Shown here in pieces: positions 39,184 through 48,705 of a DNA stretch of 64,000 nt (the first letter of the stretch is position 1; every line of letters begins with the position of its first letter). The notes below the pieces were generated by a model. That model ran no database searches and was not told where the DNA came from. It worked only from the letters and a program-made list of their open reading frames with translations. Position numbers and translations under genes: made by a program. Origin of the DNA: DAIODI01 sp046349255 (GTDB taxonomy: Bacteria > Pseudomonadota > Alphaproteobacteria > Rhizobiales > Aestuariivirgaceae); NCBI GenBank assembly GCA_046349255.1, contig JAXMCR010000004.1, forward strand, positions 853,831 through 917,830, written 5' to 3'.

Positions 39184-40398
39184 TCAGACGAGCGAGCGTA
39201 AGCCCTGTTCGAGCCGGGTGAGGCCCTCGTCCAGTTCAGCCTCGCTCGCGGCAAAAGACAAGCGGATGCAGGTGTCGTCGCCGAATGCCGAGCCCGGCAC
39301 CGTGGCGAGCCCCCAGCGGTCGAGCAGCCAGTCCGACATCTGGTCGACGGTCGCGATCGCCTTGCCCGTCTCCGGGTCCGTGCGGCCGAGATAGCGGGCG
39401 ACCTGCGGGAAGGCGTAGAAGCTGCCCGGCGGCGGCGAGAACACGAGGCCGTTGATGGCGGAGAGCCGGCGCGCCACGAGGTCGCGGCGGGCGCGGTACT
39501 GCCGGCGCATGTCCTCGACGGCGGAGCGGTCGCTTTCGAGGGCCACCAGCGCGGCGCGCTGGACGAAGTAGTTCGCGCCTGCCGTGAACGTGCCTTGGAT
39601 CTTGCCGATCGCCTTGGCGACCGGTTCCGGCGCGGCCGCGAAGCCGAGCCGCCAGCCGGTCATGGCGAACCCCTTGGAGAAGCCGTTCACCGTGACGGTG
39701 CGCTCCTTCATGGAAGGCAGCGACCCGAACGACAGCGCGGTGCCCTCGAAGGTGATGTACTCGTAGATCTCGTCCGACAGCACCATGAGCTTCGGGTGCC
39801 CCGAGACGACCTCCGCCAGAGCCTCGAGCTCGGCCCTCGTCCAGATCGCGCCCGTCGGGTTCGACGGCGAGTTCACGATGATGAACCGGGTGCGGTCGGT
39901 GAGCGCGGCGGCGATGCGCTTTGCCGGCACCTTGAAGTTCTCGTCGGCCGATGCCTTCAGCACCTTCGGCACGCCGCCCGCCATGCGCACGATGCCCTCG
40001 TAGGCGACCCAGTAGGGGGCGAGCAGGATCACCTCGTCGCCCTCGTCGAGGAGCGCGAACGCCGTGTTGGTGATCGACTGCTTGGCGCCGTTGGAGAGGA
40101 CGATCTCGGCCGGCGTGTACGACAGGCCGTTCTCGTCCTTCAGCTTCTTCGAGATCGCCGCCTTGAGCTCGGGTATGCCGTTCACCGGCGCATAGTGCGT
40201 GTACCCCTGGTCGAGCGCCTCGGCGGCGGCGGTGCGGATGTGGGCGGGGGTGTCGAAGTCGGGCTCGCCCACCGTCAGGCTCACGATGCTGCGTCCCGCG
40301 GCCTTCAGGTCGCGCGCCTTCTGGGCCATGCGGAGGATCGCCGCCTCCTCGACGGCGGCGGTGCGCTGCGACAGGCACTGAGCGGGATCGAACGGCAT
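39184..40398 (-). CDS. Aspartate-type aminotransferase (PLP, class I)
   Basis: A 404-residue fold-type I aminotransferase. The PLP lysine lies in VNGFSKGFAMTGWRLGF; NSPSNPTGAIW and SDEIYEYITFEG bind the cofactor. It resembles the alphaproteobacterial AatA/class I-gamma aspartate (or arogenate/prephenate) aminotransferases, so substrates beyond aspartate are possible. It lies 25 bases upstream of the RAM-domain gene. Confidence 0.9.
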   Translation of the reverse strand: MPFDPAQCLSQRTAAVEEAAILRMAQKARDLKAAGRSIVSLTVGEPDFDTPAHIRTAAAEALDQGYTHYAPVNGIPELKAAISKKLKDENGLSYTPAEIVLSNGAKQSITNTAFALLDEGDEVILLAPYWVAYEGIVRMAGGVPKVLKASADENFKVPAKRIAAALTDRTRFIIVNSPSNPTGAIWTRAELEALAEVVSGHPKLMVLSDEIYEYITFEGTALSFGSLPSMKERTVTVNGFSKGFAMTGWRLGFAAAPEPVAKAIGKIQGTFTAGANYFVQRAALVALESDRSAVEDMRRQYRARRDLVARRLSAINGLVFSPPPGSFYAFPQVARYLGRTDPETGKAIATVDQMSDWLLDRWGLATVPGSAFGDDTCIRLSFAASEAELDEGLTRLEQGLRSLV

Positions 40399-40508
40399 GT
40401 CTTTTCCTTATGACGGCGGCGGCCTTCTCGTATAGAAGGCCCCGGGTGTCGTGCAAGGCCCGAATCGCTCGTGGGGAGCAGGGCCTTCGGGGAGGAGACG
40501 GCAGGCGG

Positions 40509-40892
40509 ATGATCCGGCGGGGGTTGGCGGCGGTCACGGTGATGCTGGCGGTGGTGAGCTGCACGAGCTCCCGTCAGCCCGCTGACATCCGGTCCGGGAC
40601 ACCCTCGCCCTACCAGCCGGGGAAGAAGCAATCCGAACCAGTGTTTTACAACGGCAAGCACTACGACGTTTCTTTCACTTACAACCAGACGCTCAACGCC
40701 TACGACATGACGGTCACGGGTGACGGCGGGCGCAAGCTCGGCTCGACGCCGGGCGACCAGCAGGTGGTCGAGCAGATCGCATCCTCGACCGTCAGGCACT
40801 TCGCCTGCCCGAACGGGCAGAAGGGCTATGTCCTTGCCGGCTCGAGCCGCTACGACAGCGGCGCCTGGGCGCTCCAGGCCACCTGCCGCTAG
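40509..40892 (+). CDS. Putative lipoprotein
   Basis: A 127-residue protein with a lipoprotein signal peptide, MIRRGLAAVTVMLAVVSC, ending in a lipobox-like AVVSC with Cys18. The mature part contains NGKHYDVSFTYN and the late pair of cysteines (HFACPNGQ, ATCR). I do not recognise a family. The ATG at 40509 follows GGAGGAG at a long spacing. Its stop overlaps the stop of the convergent CYTH gene by 4 bases. Confidence 0.65.
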   Translation: MIRRGLAAVTVMLAVVSCTSSRQPADIRSGTPSPYQPGKKQSEPVFYNGKHYDVSFTYNQTLNAYDMTVTGDGGRKLGSTPGDQQVVEQIASSTVRHFACPNGQKGYVLAGSSRYDSGAWALQATCR

Positions 40893-41365
40893 GCGCCCTT
40901 CCAGTCCTTGTAGGGGCGGTGCGTCAGGGAGGCGTTGTAGTAGCGCTTGTCCCCCGTGATTTCCGTGGAAATCCAATCGGGTAGCGCCACGTTCTCGTCT
41001 TCCGAATCAAGTTCAACTTCGGCAACCGTCAGCCCAGCGTTGTCGCCCTCGAAAACGTCGATCTCCCACAGGTGGCCGCCGAGCGGCACCTCGTGCCGGG
41101 TCTTGGCGACGACAGCGCCGACCGCAAGCTTCAGCAGGTCGCGGGCGTCGGCGACCGGGATCTCGTACTCGAATTCCTGCCGCGTCGTGCCGGACACCGC
41201 CGACTTGATGGTCAGGAACGCCTTCGCATCGTCCTGGATGCGGACCCGCACGGCGCTGCGATCACCGGTCGCGAGGTAGCCCTGCGCAAGTCTGTGACGC
41301 GCCGTGACGAGCGGCTTCCAGCCGTCGCCCGACACCAGGAACTTCCGCTCGATCTCGTGCGCCAT
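40889..41365 (-). CDS. CYTH domain protein (triphosphate tunnel family)
   Basis: A 158-residue CYTH protein. The ExExK signature is in HEIERKFLV (E4, E6, K8). Basic and acidic tunnel residues follow (VRVRIQDDAKAFLTIK, RQEFEYEIP, EIDVFEGDNAGLTVAEVELD). Members hydrolyse inorganic triphosphate or thiamine triphosphate; a few are adenylate cyclases. Start 41365 (MAHEIERK) overlaps the stop of the upstream FAD oxidoreductase gene by 1 base. Exact activity cannot be read. Confidence 0.88.
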   Translation of the reverse strand: MAHEIERKFLVSGDGWKPLVTARHRLAQGYLATGDRSAVRVRIQDDAKAFLTIKSAVSGTTRQEFEYEIPVADARDLLKLAVGAVVAKTRHEVPLGGHLWEIDVFEGDNAGLTVAEVELDSEDENVALPDWISTEITGDKRYYNASLTHRPYKDWKGA

Positions 41366-42672
41366 CAGTTGAAGCGGCGGTCGAACCAGTCGCGGGCGCG
41401 GAAGTAGCGGCCGACCCACGGGATGAACCACGGGTTCCCCTTGTAGGCCCAGTGGGTGGGGAATTCGTCCGTCTCGAACGCCGTCTGGTAATTCGAGACG
41501 CCGGCGATCTTTCGGGCGGTCTGCGTACCGAGGTACGTCATCATTGCGACGCCCGAACCGTTGCAGCCGAGCGCGTAGTGCATCCCGTCGAGGGTTCCCA
41601 TGTGCGGCGTCTCGTCGAGGGTGAAGGCGACGTTGCCGGTCCAGGCGTGCGTGATCTTCGAGCCTTTGAGCTGGGGAAAGATCTCCGTCATGATTCGGTA
41701 GAGGATCGGCGCGGTCTGCACAGCGTCGAACGGGCCGAACTTCGCGCGCCCGCCGAAAATCAGCCGCTTCCGGTCACCGGACATGCGGTAGTAGGTGAGG
41801 ACCCGCCGCGTGTCGTAGATCGACTTGTTGTTCGGCATCAGCGAGTGCGCGAGATCGGGCGGCAGTTCCTCCGTCGCGATGATGTAGGAGGCGAGCGGGA
41901 TCACCCGGCGCTGGAGTTCCGGCGTCGCCGCCCCCGTGTAGCCGTTGGTGCCGACGACGACGTCCTTCGCGAGGATCGTTCCGCGCGTCGTCTCGACCTT
42001 CCACGCCGCGCCCTGCTTCTCGAGCTTCGTCACGCCGGCCTTGGCGCAGATGGTGACGCCCGCCTTCCGGCAGGCCTCGATCAGGCCGCGATAGTATTTT
42101 GCGGGATGGAGGTGGGCTGACCGCAGCGTCACGAGCCCGCCCATGTAGAGGTCGGAGCCGATCTCCTCGCGCTGGCGTTCCTTCGGCAGCACGTAGGCTT
42201 CAGCCTGGGCGTATGTGTTGAGCTTCTCCGCCTTCGCCTGCATCGCCTCGTAGTGCGACCGGCACCAGGCACCGCCGAAGCGGCCGGACTTGGTCCACTC
42301 GCAGTCGATCTTCTCGCGCTGGATGAGCTGCTCGATCGTGGCGAAGCTGTCCGCGGCGTCGCCATAGAGCGCGGCGAGGCGATCCTCGCTGTCCTTGCCC
42401 GCATATCGCTTGCCGACCGAGACCCCGCCGGACACCATGCCGCCGTTCCGCGTCGAGCCGCCGTAGCCGGGTTCGTTGGCGTCTACGACCACCGAGGGGA
42501 TACCGTTGCGGGCAAGTTCGAGCGCCGTGGAGAGGCCCGCGTAGCCTGCACCGATCATCACGACCGGTGCCTCACGCGGCAGGTCCACGAGGTCGTCGGC
42601 GTTGGGGGCGTAGGCCTCCCACCAGAACGGGCGCGCCCTGAAATCAGGATGGAAGATCGTCTGTTGGGACAT
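41365..42672 (-). CDS. FAD-dependent oxidoreductase (DAO family)
   Basis: A 435-residue flavoenzyme like gamma-glutamylputrescine oxidase/glycine oxidase relatives. The FAD dinucleotide motif is VVMIGAGYAGLSTALELA, then GYGGSTRNGGMVSGGVSVGK, which is typical of this subgroup. FTLDETPHMGTLDGMHYALG lies near the flavin at the C-terminal end. It probably oxidises an amine or N-substituted amino acid. ATG 42672 (MSQQTIFHP) was chosen over 42699 because of a GGTGGG just upstream. Confidence 0.87.
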   Translation of the reverse strand: MSQQTIFHPDFRARPFWWEAYAPNADDLVDLPREAPVVMIGAGYAGLSTALELARNGIPSVVVDANEPGYGGSTRNGGMVSGGVSVGKRYAGKDSEDRLAALYGDAADSFATIEQLIQREKIDCEWTKSGRFGGAWCRSHYEAMQAKAEKLNTYAQAEAYVLPKERQREEIGSDLYMGGLVTLRSAHLHPAKYYRGLIEACRKAGVTICAKAGVTKLEKQGAAWKVETTRGTILAKDVVVGTNGYTGAATPELQRRVIPLASYIIATEELPPDLAHSLMPNNKSIYDTRRVLTYYRMSGDRKRLIFGGRAKFGPFDAVQTAPILYRIMTEIFPQLKGSKITHAWTGNVAFTLDETPHMGTLDGMHYALGCNGSGVAMMTYLGTQTARKIAGVSNYQTAFETDEFPTHWAYKGNPWFIPWVGRYFRARDWFDRRFN

Positions 42673-42776
42673 GGGACCCACCATAGGCATTTCGAACATG
42701 GCCGAAAAGCGCGTTCGTCAGTTGCATGGGTGCGCTGAGGCTGCTTCACTTGACCAGTGCGGGGAGGCCTAATTCC

Positions 42777-43325
42777 ATGAAGCGTTTCGTGAAATGGCTG
42801 ACGATCGCCATTCCGTTGCTGTTCGCCGTGTTCGTCGGCGGCGCTTACGTGCTGCCGGCCGACGTGAACGTGCGCCGTGCTGTCACGATCGAAGCGCCGC
42901 CGGACAAGGTCTTCCCCTACCTCAACGATCTCAAGGCCTTCACCACGTGGAGCCCCTGGAGCACCTACGATCCCAAGACCGTGGTGACCTATGACGGGCC
43001 GGTCCAGGGGGTGGGGCAGACGATGACGTGGTCGTCCGACAATCCGAACGTCGGCAAGGGCACGCAGACGATCGTCGAGAGCGATCCGGACAAGCGCGTC
43101 GTGTCGAACCTGGACTTCGGCGACATGGGCAAGGCGAAGGCGTTCTTCGACCTTGCGCCGGAGGGGCAGGGGACCAAGGTCACCTGGGGCCTCGACACCA
43201 CGATGAATTCACCGTTCGAACGCTGGCTGGGCCTGTGGCTCGATAATGCCATCGGATCAGAATACGACCGCGGTCTCAAACGGCTGAAGGCGCTGGTCGA
43301 GACCGGCGCCGTTCCTCAGAATTAG
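42777..43325 (+). CDS. SRPBCC family protein with N-terminal membrane anchor
   Basis: A 182-residue protein. One hydrophobic helix (about residues 8-24, IAIPLLFAVFVGGAYVL) is followed by a START/SRPBCC-like cavity domain beginning VRRAVTIEAPPDKVFPYLND. The domain also has FTTWSPWSTYD and a long C-terminal helix. Such proteins bind hydrophobic ligands; the function is unknown. ATG 42777 follows GGGGAGG. It precedes the amidase gene by 19 bases and may be co-transcribed. Confidence 0.8.
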   Translation: MKRFVKWLTIAIPLLFAVFVGGAYVLPADVNVRRAVTIEAPPDKVFPYLNDLKAFTTWSPWSTYDPKTVVTYDGPVQGVGQTMTWSSDNPNVGKGTQTIVESDPDKRVVSNLDFGDMGKAKAFFDLAPEGQGTKVTWGLDTTMNSPFERWLGLWLDNAIGSEYDRGLKRLKALVETGAVPQN

Positions 43326-43344
43326 AATCAGAAACGAGGTTCAA

Positions 43345-44799
43345 GTGTCCGTCAAGCTGAAGGAATACGCCGCCCTCGATGCCACGGGTCTGGCCGACGT
43401 CATCCGCCGCGGCGAACTGTCGCCGAAGGAAGCCGCGCACGCGGCGGCCGAGGCGATCGCCATGCTCAACGGCGACCTGATGGCCGTTGTCGAGACGTAC
43501 GCGGACCGCATCGACTCGCTCGACGAGACGTCACTCGGGGACGGCCCCTTCCGCGGCGTGCCGTTCCTGATCAAGGACGTTACCGGCCACGAGAAGGGGC
43601 GGAAGATCGAGTTCGGCTCGCGACTGTGCGAGGGCCTCGTCTCCGAGGTCGAGACGAACTACGCGAAACTCGTGAAGGCGGCGGGCCTCAACATCATCGG
43701 CCGCACCAACACGCCGGAATACTCGATGGCATCGTCGTCGGAAAACCTGCTCCACGGCGCGACCTCGACGCCTTGGCGAAAGGGTTTCGCGGCGGGCGGT
43801 TCGACAGGCGGCGGCGCCTGCGCCGTCGCCGCCGGGATGGTGCCGGTCGCGAACGGCTCCGACATCGCGGGGTCGATCCGCATCCCGGCCTCCTGGTGCG
43901 GCGGGGTGGGGCTCAAACCTTCACGCGGGCGCATCTCGGCGGGACCCGGCGTGGCGGAGGGCGGGCACGGCCTTGCGATGACGTTCGTGCAGACGCGCTC
44001 GATGCGCGACACCGCGGCCTTCCTCGATTGCCTCGCCAAGCCGCAACCCGGCGACCCGTTCGTGCTGTGGCGTCCGGAGGCGCCGTGGTCTTCCTTCCTC
44101 GCGGGCGCGAGGAAGCCACTGCGCATCGCCTTCACCGTGACGCCGCTGATGGATCATCCGGTCGACCCCGAGGTTGCGGAGGCCGTGCGGAAGACCGCGC
44201 ACACGCTTGCCGGCATGGGTCATCACCTGGAGGAGGTGAAACTGCCGTTCGACGCCGCGGCGAGCATCCGCGAGATGGCGGCGATCTGGTTCTTCGAGTT
44301 CGATCAGTGGCTCGATTCGCTCGGCAAGCGCACGGGCCGCAAGCCGGGGCCCGACACGCTCGAGCCGATCACGCTCGCCACCTACGAGATGGCCAAGAAC
44401 ATCGACGGTCATCGCTTCCTGCGCGGGCTCGAGTGGCTGAACCGGCAGCGCCGCGCACTCGGCGCGTTCGTCGAGCCCTTCGATGCGGTGATCACGCCCG
44501 CCACTGCAGAGACTGCGCCGCCGCTCGGGCCCTACGGCATGAACATCACCGACATGGACCTGCCGACCTGGCTCGTGCACTCGGAAAAGCCGGTGCAGTA
44601 CGCCTTCCTCTGGAACGTCCTCGGCGCCCCGGCGATGTCGCTGCCGCTCTATCAGCACACGAATGGTCTGCCGATCGGCGTGCAGGTGGTGGCGAAGCCC
44701 GCGCGGGAGGACGTCGTGATCGCGCTCGGCGCCGATCTGGAGCGGGCGCTGCCATGGGTCGGGCGGGTTCCGCCGCACCACGTGCTCAACGCGCGGTGA
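43345..44799 (+). CDS. Amidase signature family enzyme
   Basis: A 484-residue amidase. The Ser-cisSer-Lys triad can be placed: K77 in FLIKDVTG, S153 in GGSTGGG and S177 in SDIAGSIRIP. The motif has Thr in place of the second Ser of the usual GGSSGG, which is tolerated in some members. It hydrolyses an amide; the substrate is unknown. GTG at 43345 is the start, with GAGGTT upstream. The order SRPBCC-amidase may be a small operon. Confidence 0.9.
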   Translation: MSVKLKEYAALDATGLADVIRRGELSPKEAAHAAAEAIAMLNGDLMAVVETYADRIDSLDETSLGDGPFRGVPFLIKDVTGHEKGRKIEFGSRLCEGLVSEVETNYAKLVKAAGLNIIGRTNTPEYSMASSSENLLHGATSTPWRKGFAAGGSTGGGACAVAAGMVPVANGSDIAGSIRIPASWCGGVGLKPSRGRISAGPGVAEGGHGLAMTFVQTRSMRDTAAFLDCLAKPQPGDPFVLWRPEAPWSSFLAGARKPLRIAFTVTPLMDHPVDPEVAEAVRKTAHTLAGMGHHLEEVKLPFDAAASIREMAAIWFFEFDQWLDSLGKRTGRKPGPDTLEPITLATYEMAKNIDGHRFLRGLEWLNRQRRALGAFVEPFDAVITPATAETAPPLGPYGMNITDMDLPTWLVHSEKPVQYAFLWNVLGAPAMSLPLYQHTNGLPIGVQVVAKPAREDVVIALGADLERALPWVGRVPPHHVLNAR

Positions 44800-45408
44800 T
44801 CACGGCGTGAGCTTGAGGTCCTTCGGCGCGATCTCGAGCTGCCACTGCCTTATCGCCTCGACAGGGTGCGTCAGCATGATGATGTTGAGCGTGAGGTTGT
44901 CGCGGATCATCCACGCGCAGAACACTTCGAGGAACACGACGATCGCCACGCTCGCTGCAACCGGCAGCGTCATGGCGAGAAGGTAGCCGGTCATCATCGC
45001 CAGGATGTCGCCGACCGAATTGAAGACGCTGTCGCCGAAGTAATTGAGCGAGATGGTGACGGAGCGGTAGCGCTCGATTACCGCGTCCGAGTTCTCGAGC
45101 ATCTCCCAGCCGCATTCGATGAGGACGGCGATGACGAAGCGCGCGCCCTGCGGCAGGCGGCGCGCGACGAGCCACAGGAGGAAGTAGAAAACGAACCCGT
45201 GGACGATATGGGAGGGCGTGTACCAGTCGGCGAACTGCTGGGAGCTTTCCTCCGAGTAGACCTCGTTCGACCACAGCGTGATCTTTCCACAGCGGCAGAA
45301 CGGGACGCGGCCCATCCACAGCAGAATTGCAGCGGTCGTTGCAGTGATCGCCGCGGCGGCAGCCGCCCACGGCCAGGCTATACGGGGATGGTAAGTCGAA
45401 TCGGGCAT
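44800..45408 (-). CDS. DUF2585 family membrane protein
   Basis: A 202-residue inner-membrane protein of the UPF0314/DUF2585 family found in Alphaproteobacteria. After a first helix, the conserved part is VPFCRCGKITLWSNEVYSEE, HIVHGFVFYFLLWLVA and CGWEMLENSDAVIERYR, with several more helices. Its function is unknown. It faces the amidase gene, and the two stop codons adjoin (44799/44800) with no terminator between them. Confidence 0.85.
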   Translation of the reverse strand: MPDSTYHPRIAWPWAAAAAAITATTAAILLWMGRVPFCRCGKITLWSNEVYSEESSQQFADWYTPSHIVHGFVFYFLLWLVARRLPQGARFVIAVLIECGWEMLENSDAVIERYRSVTISLNYFGDSVFNSVGDILAMMTGYLLAMTLPVAASVAIVVFLEVFCAWMIRDNLTLNIIMLTHPVEAIRQWQLEIAPKDLKLTP

Positions 45409-45601
45409 CTCCGCAGTCTAACCTCCGGCAGGGTGGACCCGGAAACGACGTACACGGGCGCAATCGAACAAGACAGGCTATGGTCGCGGTCGTCCGGCAA
45501 CGGCCTCATCAAGGCCTGCATGAAGCAACGCCCGCCGGAACTGTCCAACCCCCGAGGAAGCCCTTTTCCAGGCGTGGCTGACGAAGTAGCCCGCCGCCTC
45601 G

Positions 45602-45630
45602 CGCCGGCGCTCGCCTAGCGGGCGCCGGCG
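45602..45630 (-). terminator. GC inverted repeat at the end of the cyclase gene
   Basis: CGCCGGCGC (45602-45610) and GCGCCGGCG (45622-45630) pair around 11 bases, starting 11 bases beyond the stop of the minus-strand cyclase gene. No T tract follows, so this is a weak or factor-assisted terminator at best. Confidence 0.4.
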
Positions 45631-45641
45631 ACTCGAGAATC

Positions 45642-47411
45642 CTAAGGCGGCAGTCCGGCCTTCTGCAAAACCGATAACACCGTCTCGAGAGTCTGTGGAT
45701 TGCCGTACGGTTGCGAGAGCGCAACGGTTCGCAGGGTGAAATCGCGGAATCGATCCTTCAGGTCCGACACCACATCGGCTGCAGCAACCGGGTCGCCGGC
45801 GCGATCGAGGGCAAGGGCAAGGTTTGCGAAGCCGCCTGGATCGTTCGGCTCGCTGGCGGTGTACTGCCGCGCGATCGTCAGCGCATCGTCCACGTTGCCT
45901 GCCCAAATGTATGCCAGAGAAAGGTTCTTCACATACCAGTTGGGATGATAGGGGCTGAGGCGGATCGCCTCCTTGAGGTGCGACACCGCTTCTTGTGGCT
46001 GACCGGCAAAGATCTGGATCATTCCGGTGAAGGCAAGCGCCCACGAATCGCTTGGCGATAGAACGTTCGCACGCTTGCACAGTGACACGGCCTCCTGGTG
46101 CTGGTCGCGCAAAAGGGCCACCGCACCCTTCACCATGAAGGCGGCTCCCATCATCGGATCGATCGCGATCGCATGATCCGCAAGGCGCTCGGCTTCGGCG
46201 AGGTACGCCGTTCGGTCAACGGCGGGATTGGCCCGCGCCTCATACCAGTACGCAAGTCCAAGCTGCACCATCGCGCCGGTGTACCGCGGGTCGATGTCGA
46301 GCGCTTCCTTCAGGAGGCGCCGGCACTCGGCGTTCTCGGCAGACGTGAACTTCAGGAAGAGGTTACGGGCCGTAACGAGCCGTTCCCAGGCGCGAAGGTC
46401 GCTGGTCTGCCCGTCCCAGAGCCGCGTGAACTCGCCGTAGGACAGCTTCACCTGCATGGCGACGGCGATCGAGCGGGTGATCTTGTCCTGGACCTCGAAG
46501 ATGTCGTCGACGGGTTCGTCGTACCGTTCCGCCCAGATGGGCTTGTCGGCCGTCGAATCGACCAGTTGCGCGGTGACCCGCACGCGGGACCCGGCCCGGC
46601 GGACGCTGCCTTCGAGCACGTAGCGGACGCCGAGTTCGCGCGCCACCGCGTCGATGCGGGTCTGCTGGCCCTTGAAGACGAACGAGGAGTTGCGCGAAAT
46701 CACGAACAGTTCGCCGATGCGCGACAGGGCGGTGATGATGTCTTCCGTCAGCCCGTCGGCGAAGAACTCCTGCTCGGGGTCGGCGCTCATGTTTTTGAAC
46801 GGCAGCACCACGATCGATGCCTGTTGGGCCGCCTTGGCCGGCGCGGCCGCCGCAGGTTGCGGCTCGGTCCTCGCGGGTGGAGCCCCTGCATCGCCGATAC
46901 GGACGGAGTAGAGGCGGACCGGGTCTGCGATATTCTTCAACCGCGCCTCGCCCAGGTCATGGATCGCCACGTCGAGTCGCGATCGCACCTGGCGGTAGGC
47001 GTCTTCAGAGAGACAGAGGCCCCCGGGTTCCGCGACGCCCTCAAGTCGCGCGGCGATGTTCACGCCGTCCCCCATCAGGTCGCCATCGAGTTCCTGCACG
47101 ACGTCGCCCAGATGGATGCCAATGCGGAACAGGATCTTGCGATCGTCCGGCACGCCGGCGTTGCGGTCGATCATCCCCGTCTGGATCTCGAGTCCGCACT
47201 TCACCGCATCAACGATGCTTGCGAACTCGACGAGCAGCCCGTCGCCGGTACGCTTGACCACCCGCCCGCGGTGAATTGCGATCGTGGGGTCGAGGAGATC
47301 GCTGCGGAGCGCGCGCAGCCGGGCGAGTGTGCGGTCCTCGTCGAGCCCCGTCAGCCGGCTGTAGCCCACAATGTCGGCGGCGAGCAACGCCGCAAGCTTC
47401 CTCTGCTCCAC
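45642..47411 (-). CDS. Class III adenylate/guanylate cyclase with TolB-like and TPR domains
   Basis: A 589-residue protein. Residues 1 to about 165 are a class III nucleotidyl cyclase domain with both metal aspartates (LLAADIVGYSRL, D13; RTGDGLLVEF, D57) and the transition-state Asn/Arg in DGVNIAARLE, so it looks catalytically competent. After a Pro/Ala linker comes a TolB-like domain (VVLPFKNMSADPEQEFFADG, YVLEGSVRRAG), then several TPR repeats to the end. The GTG at 47411 is 9 bases from GGGGGA. This architecture is multiplied in Rhizobiales genomes; the signal is unknown. Confidence 0.87.
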   Translation of the reverse strand: MEQRKLAALLAADIVGYSRLTGLDEDRTLARLRALRSDLLDPTIAIHRGRVVKRTGDGLLVEFASIVDAVKCGLEIQTGMIDRNAGVPDDRKILFRIGIHLGDVVQELDGDLMGDGVNIAARLEGVAEPGGLCLSEDAYRQVRSRLDVAIHDLGEARLKNIADPVRLYSVRIGDAGAPPARTEPQPAAAAPAKAAQQASIVVLPFKNMSADPEQEFFADGLTEDIITALSRIGELFVISRNSSFVFKGQQTRIDAVARELGVRYVLEGSVRRAGSRVRVTAQLVDSTADKPIWAERYDEPVDDIFEVQDKITRSIAVAMQVKLSYGEFTRLWDGQTSDLRAWERLVTARNLFLKFTSAENAECRRLLKEALDIDPRYTGAMVQLGLAYWYEARANPAVDRTAYLAEAERLADHAIAIDPMMGAAFMVKGAVALLRDQHQEAVSLCKRANVLSPSDSWALAFTGMIQIFAGQPQEAVSHLKEAIRLSPYHPNWYVKNLSLAYIWAGNVDDALTIARQYTASEPNDPGGFANLALALDRAGDPVAAADVVSDLKDRFRDFTLRTVALSQPYGNPQTLETVLSVLQKAGLPP

Positions 47412-47668
47412 GGTACGTGTTCCCCCGAATGAACCAGACAACGCCGAGCCAGACGCAGAACGATTATTCCACCGTCACGAAAAGTCCATGCTTGCGGAAG
47501 ACGTTCAGCTGCGACCGGACGGCCGAGCCGTTGGCGTGAAGTGGCAAGACCGCAGGCGTGCCCGCCACTATCGTGGACGGGGGATGTTCGGGTCGCCAGC
47601 AGCCGGACTGCTGACGGCCCAGGTGAGTCGTGCGTCCCCCCATTTTCCAGCCAGCAGAGGAGAGAAGC

Positions 47669-48469
47669 ATGCGCTGGACTACCCGATCCCGAACCCTCAG
47701 GGGACTATCGCTTGCGGCGCTCATCGCCGCGACGGTCGGTTCCGCCACCGCGCATGCGGCCGAAGCCGAGGCGAAGGCGCTGCTGAAGGCAATGTCCGAC
47801 TACTTGGGCGCGCAGAAGAACATCTCGCTCGACTACGACACGACGTTCGAGATCGTGACGACCGACAAGCAGAAGATCCAGATCGCGGCGTCCGGCGAGG
47901 TGCAGCTGTCGCGGCCCGACAAGATGCGCGCGACTCGCAAGGGCGGTTTCGCCGACATCGAGATGATCCTCAACGGACCGACGTTCACGGTGTTCGGCAA
48001 GAACGCCAACGCGTACCTGCAGGCGCCGGTGCCGGGCACGATCGAGGAGGACATCAACGAGATCCGCGAGAAGCTGCACCGTGCGCTGCCGGGTGCGGAC
48101 CTGCTTGCGGGGGACGTCTATGGCACGCTGATGGACGGCGTGACCGACGTGAAGGACCTCGGCGCCGGCGTCATCAACGGCAAGACATGCGACCACCTCG
48201 CGTTCCGGGCGAAGGACCTCGACTTCCAGATCTGGATCGCGCAGGGCGCAGAACCCTATCCGTGCCGCTACGTGATCACCACGACGGACGTCGCCATGGC
48301 GCCGGAGTATTCGATCACCATCTCCAACTTCAAGACCGGGGACAGCGCGGTCGCCGCGAACGTCTTCGACTTCACGCCGCCGGCCGGTGCGACCAAGATC
48401 GATCCCGCCGACGTCAAGGCCGCCGCCGGCCTTGGCGACCTGCCCCCCAACGCCAAGCTCGGAGAATGA
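47669..48469 (+). CDS. DUF2092-family secreted protein
   Basis: A 266-residue exported protein. The signal peptide spans about residues 1-31 (LSLAALIAATVGSATAHA). The mature domain begins AEAKALLKAMSDYLGAQKNI, with a LolA-like beta fold suggested by SGEVQLSRPDKMRATRKGG. CDHLAFRAKDLDFQIW and PYPCRYVITT supply two cysteines. It fits proteins annotated DUF2092 (periplasmic, possibly lipid-binding). The ATG at 47669 follows GGAGAG. A small secreted peptide gene follows by 2 bases. Confidence 0.8.
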   Translation: MRWTTRSRTLRGLSLAALIAATVGSATAHAAEAEAKALLKAMSDYLGAQKNISLDYDTTFEIVTTDKQKIQIAASGEVQLSRPDKMRATRKGGFADIEMILNGPTFTVFGKNANAYLQAPVPGTIEEDINEIREKLHRALPGADLLAGDVYGTLMDGVTDVKDLGAGVINGKTCDHLAFRAKDLDFQIWIAQGAEPYPCRYVITTTDVAMAPEYSITISNFKTGDSAVAANVFDFTPPAGATKIDPADVKAAAGLGDLPPNAKLGE

Positions 48470-48471
48470 CC

Positions 48472-48684
48472 ATGACGATGATCCGCAAGATCCTGCTCGG
48501 CTCGCTCGCCGCCCTGGGCGTGGCTGTCGCGGCGCAGATGGCGCACGAGGCGAACGTGCCGGGCGTGCCCTCGTTCGTCTCGCCCGCCGAGGCGATCATC
48601 GGCCGCCCGCTGACCCCCGTCAGCGTCGCCGGCGTCGCCCGCCGCACCGTCCGCCGCTGCGCGGTCGGGGTGTACTACTGCTGA
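48472..48684 (+). CDS. Small secreted Arg/Cys-rich peptide
   Basis: A 70-residue product with a signal peptide (IRKILLGSLAALGVAVAA). The mature tail is VAGVARRTVRRCAVGVYYC. Arginine-rich endings like this occur in short alphaproteobacterial proteins of unknown role that I cannot name. GGAGAA lies 5 bases before the ATG at 48472. It starts 2 bases after the DUF2092 gene, so the two are probably made and exported together. A hairpin (48706-48735) follows. Confidence 0.6.
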   Translation: MTMIRKILLGSLAALGVAVAAQMAHEANVPGVPSFVSPAEAIIGRPLTPVSVAGVARRTVRRCAVGVYYC

Positions 48685-48705
48685 TTTCCTCATCCGTATC
48701 TTGCG

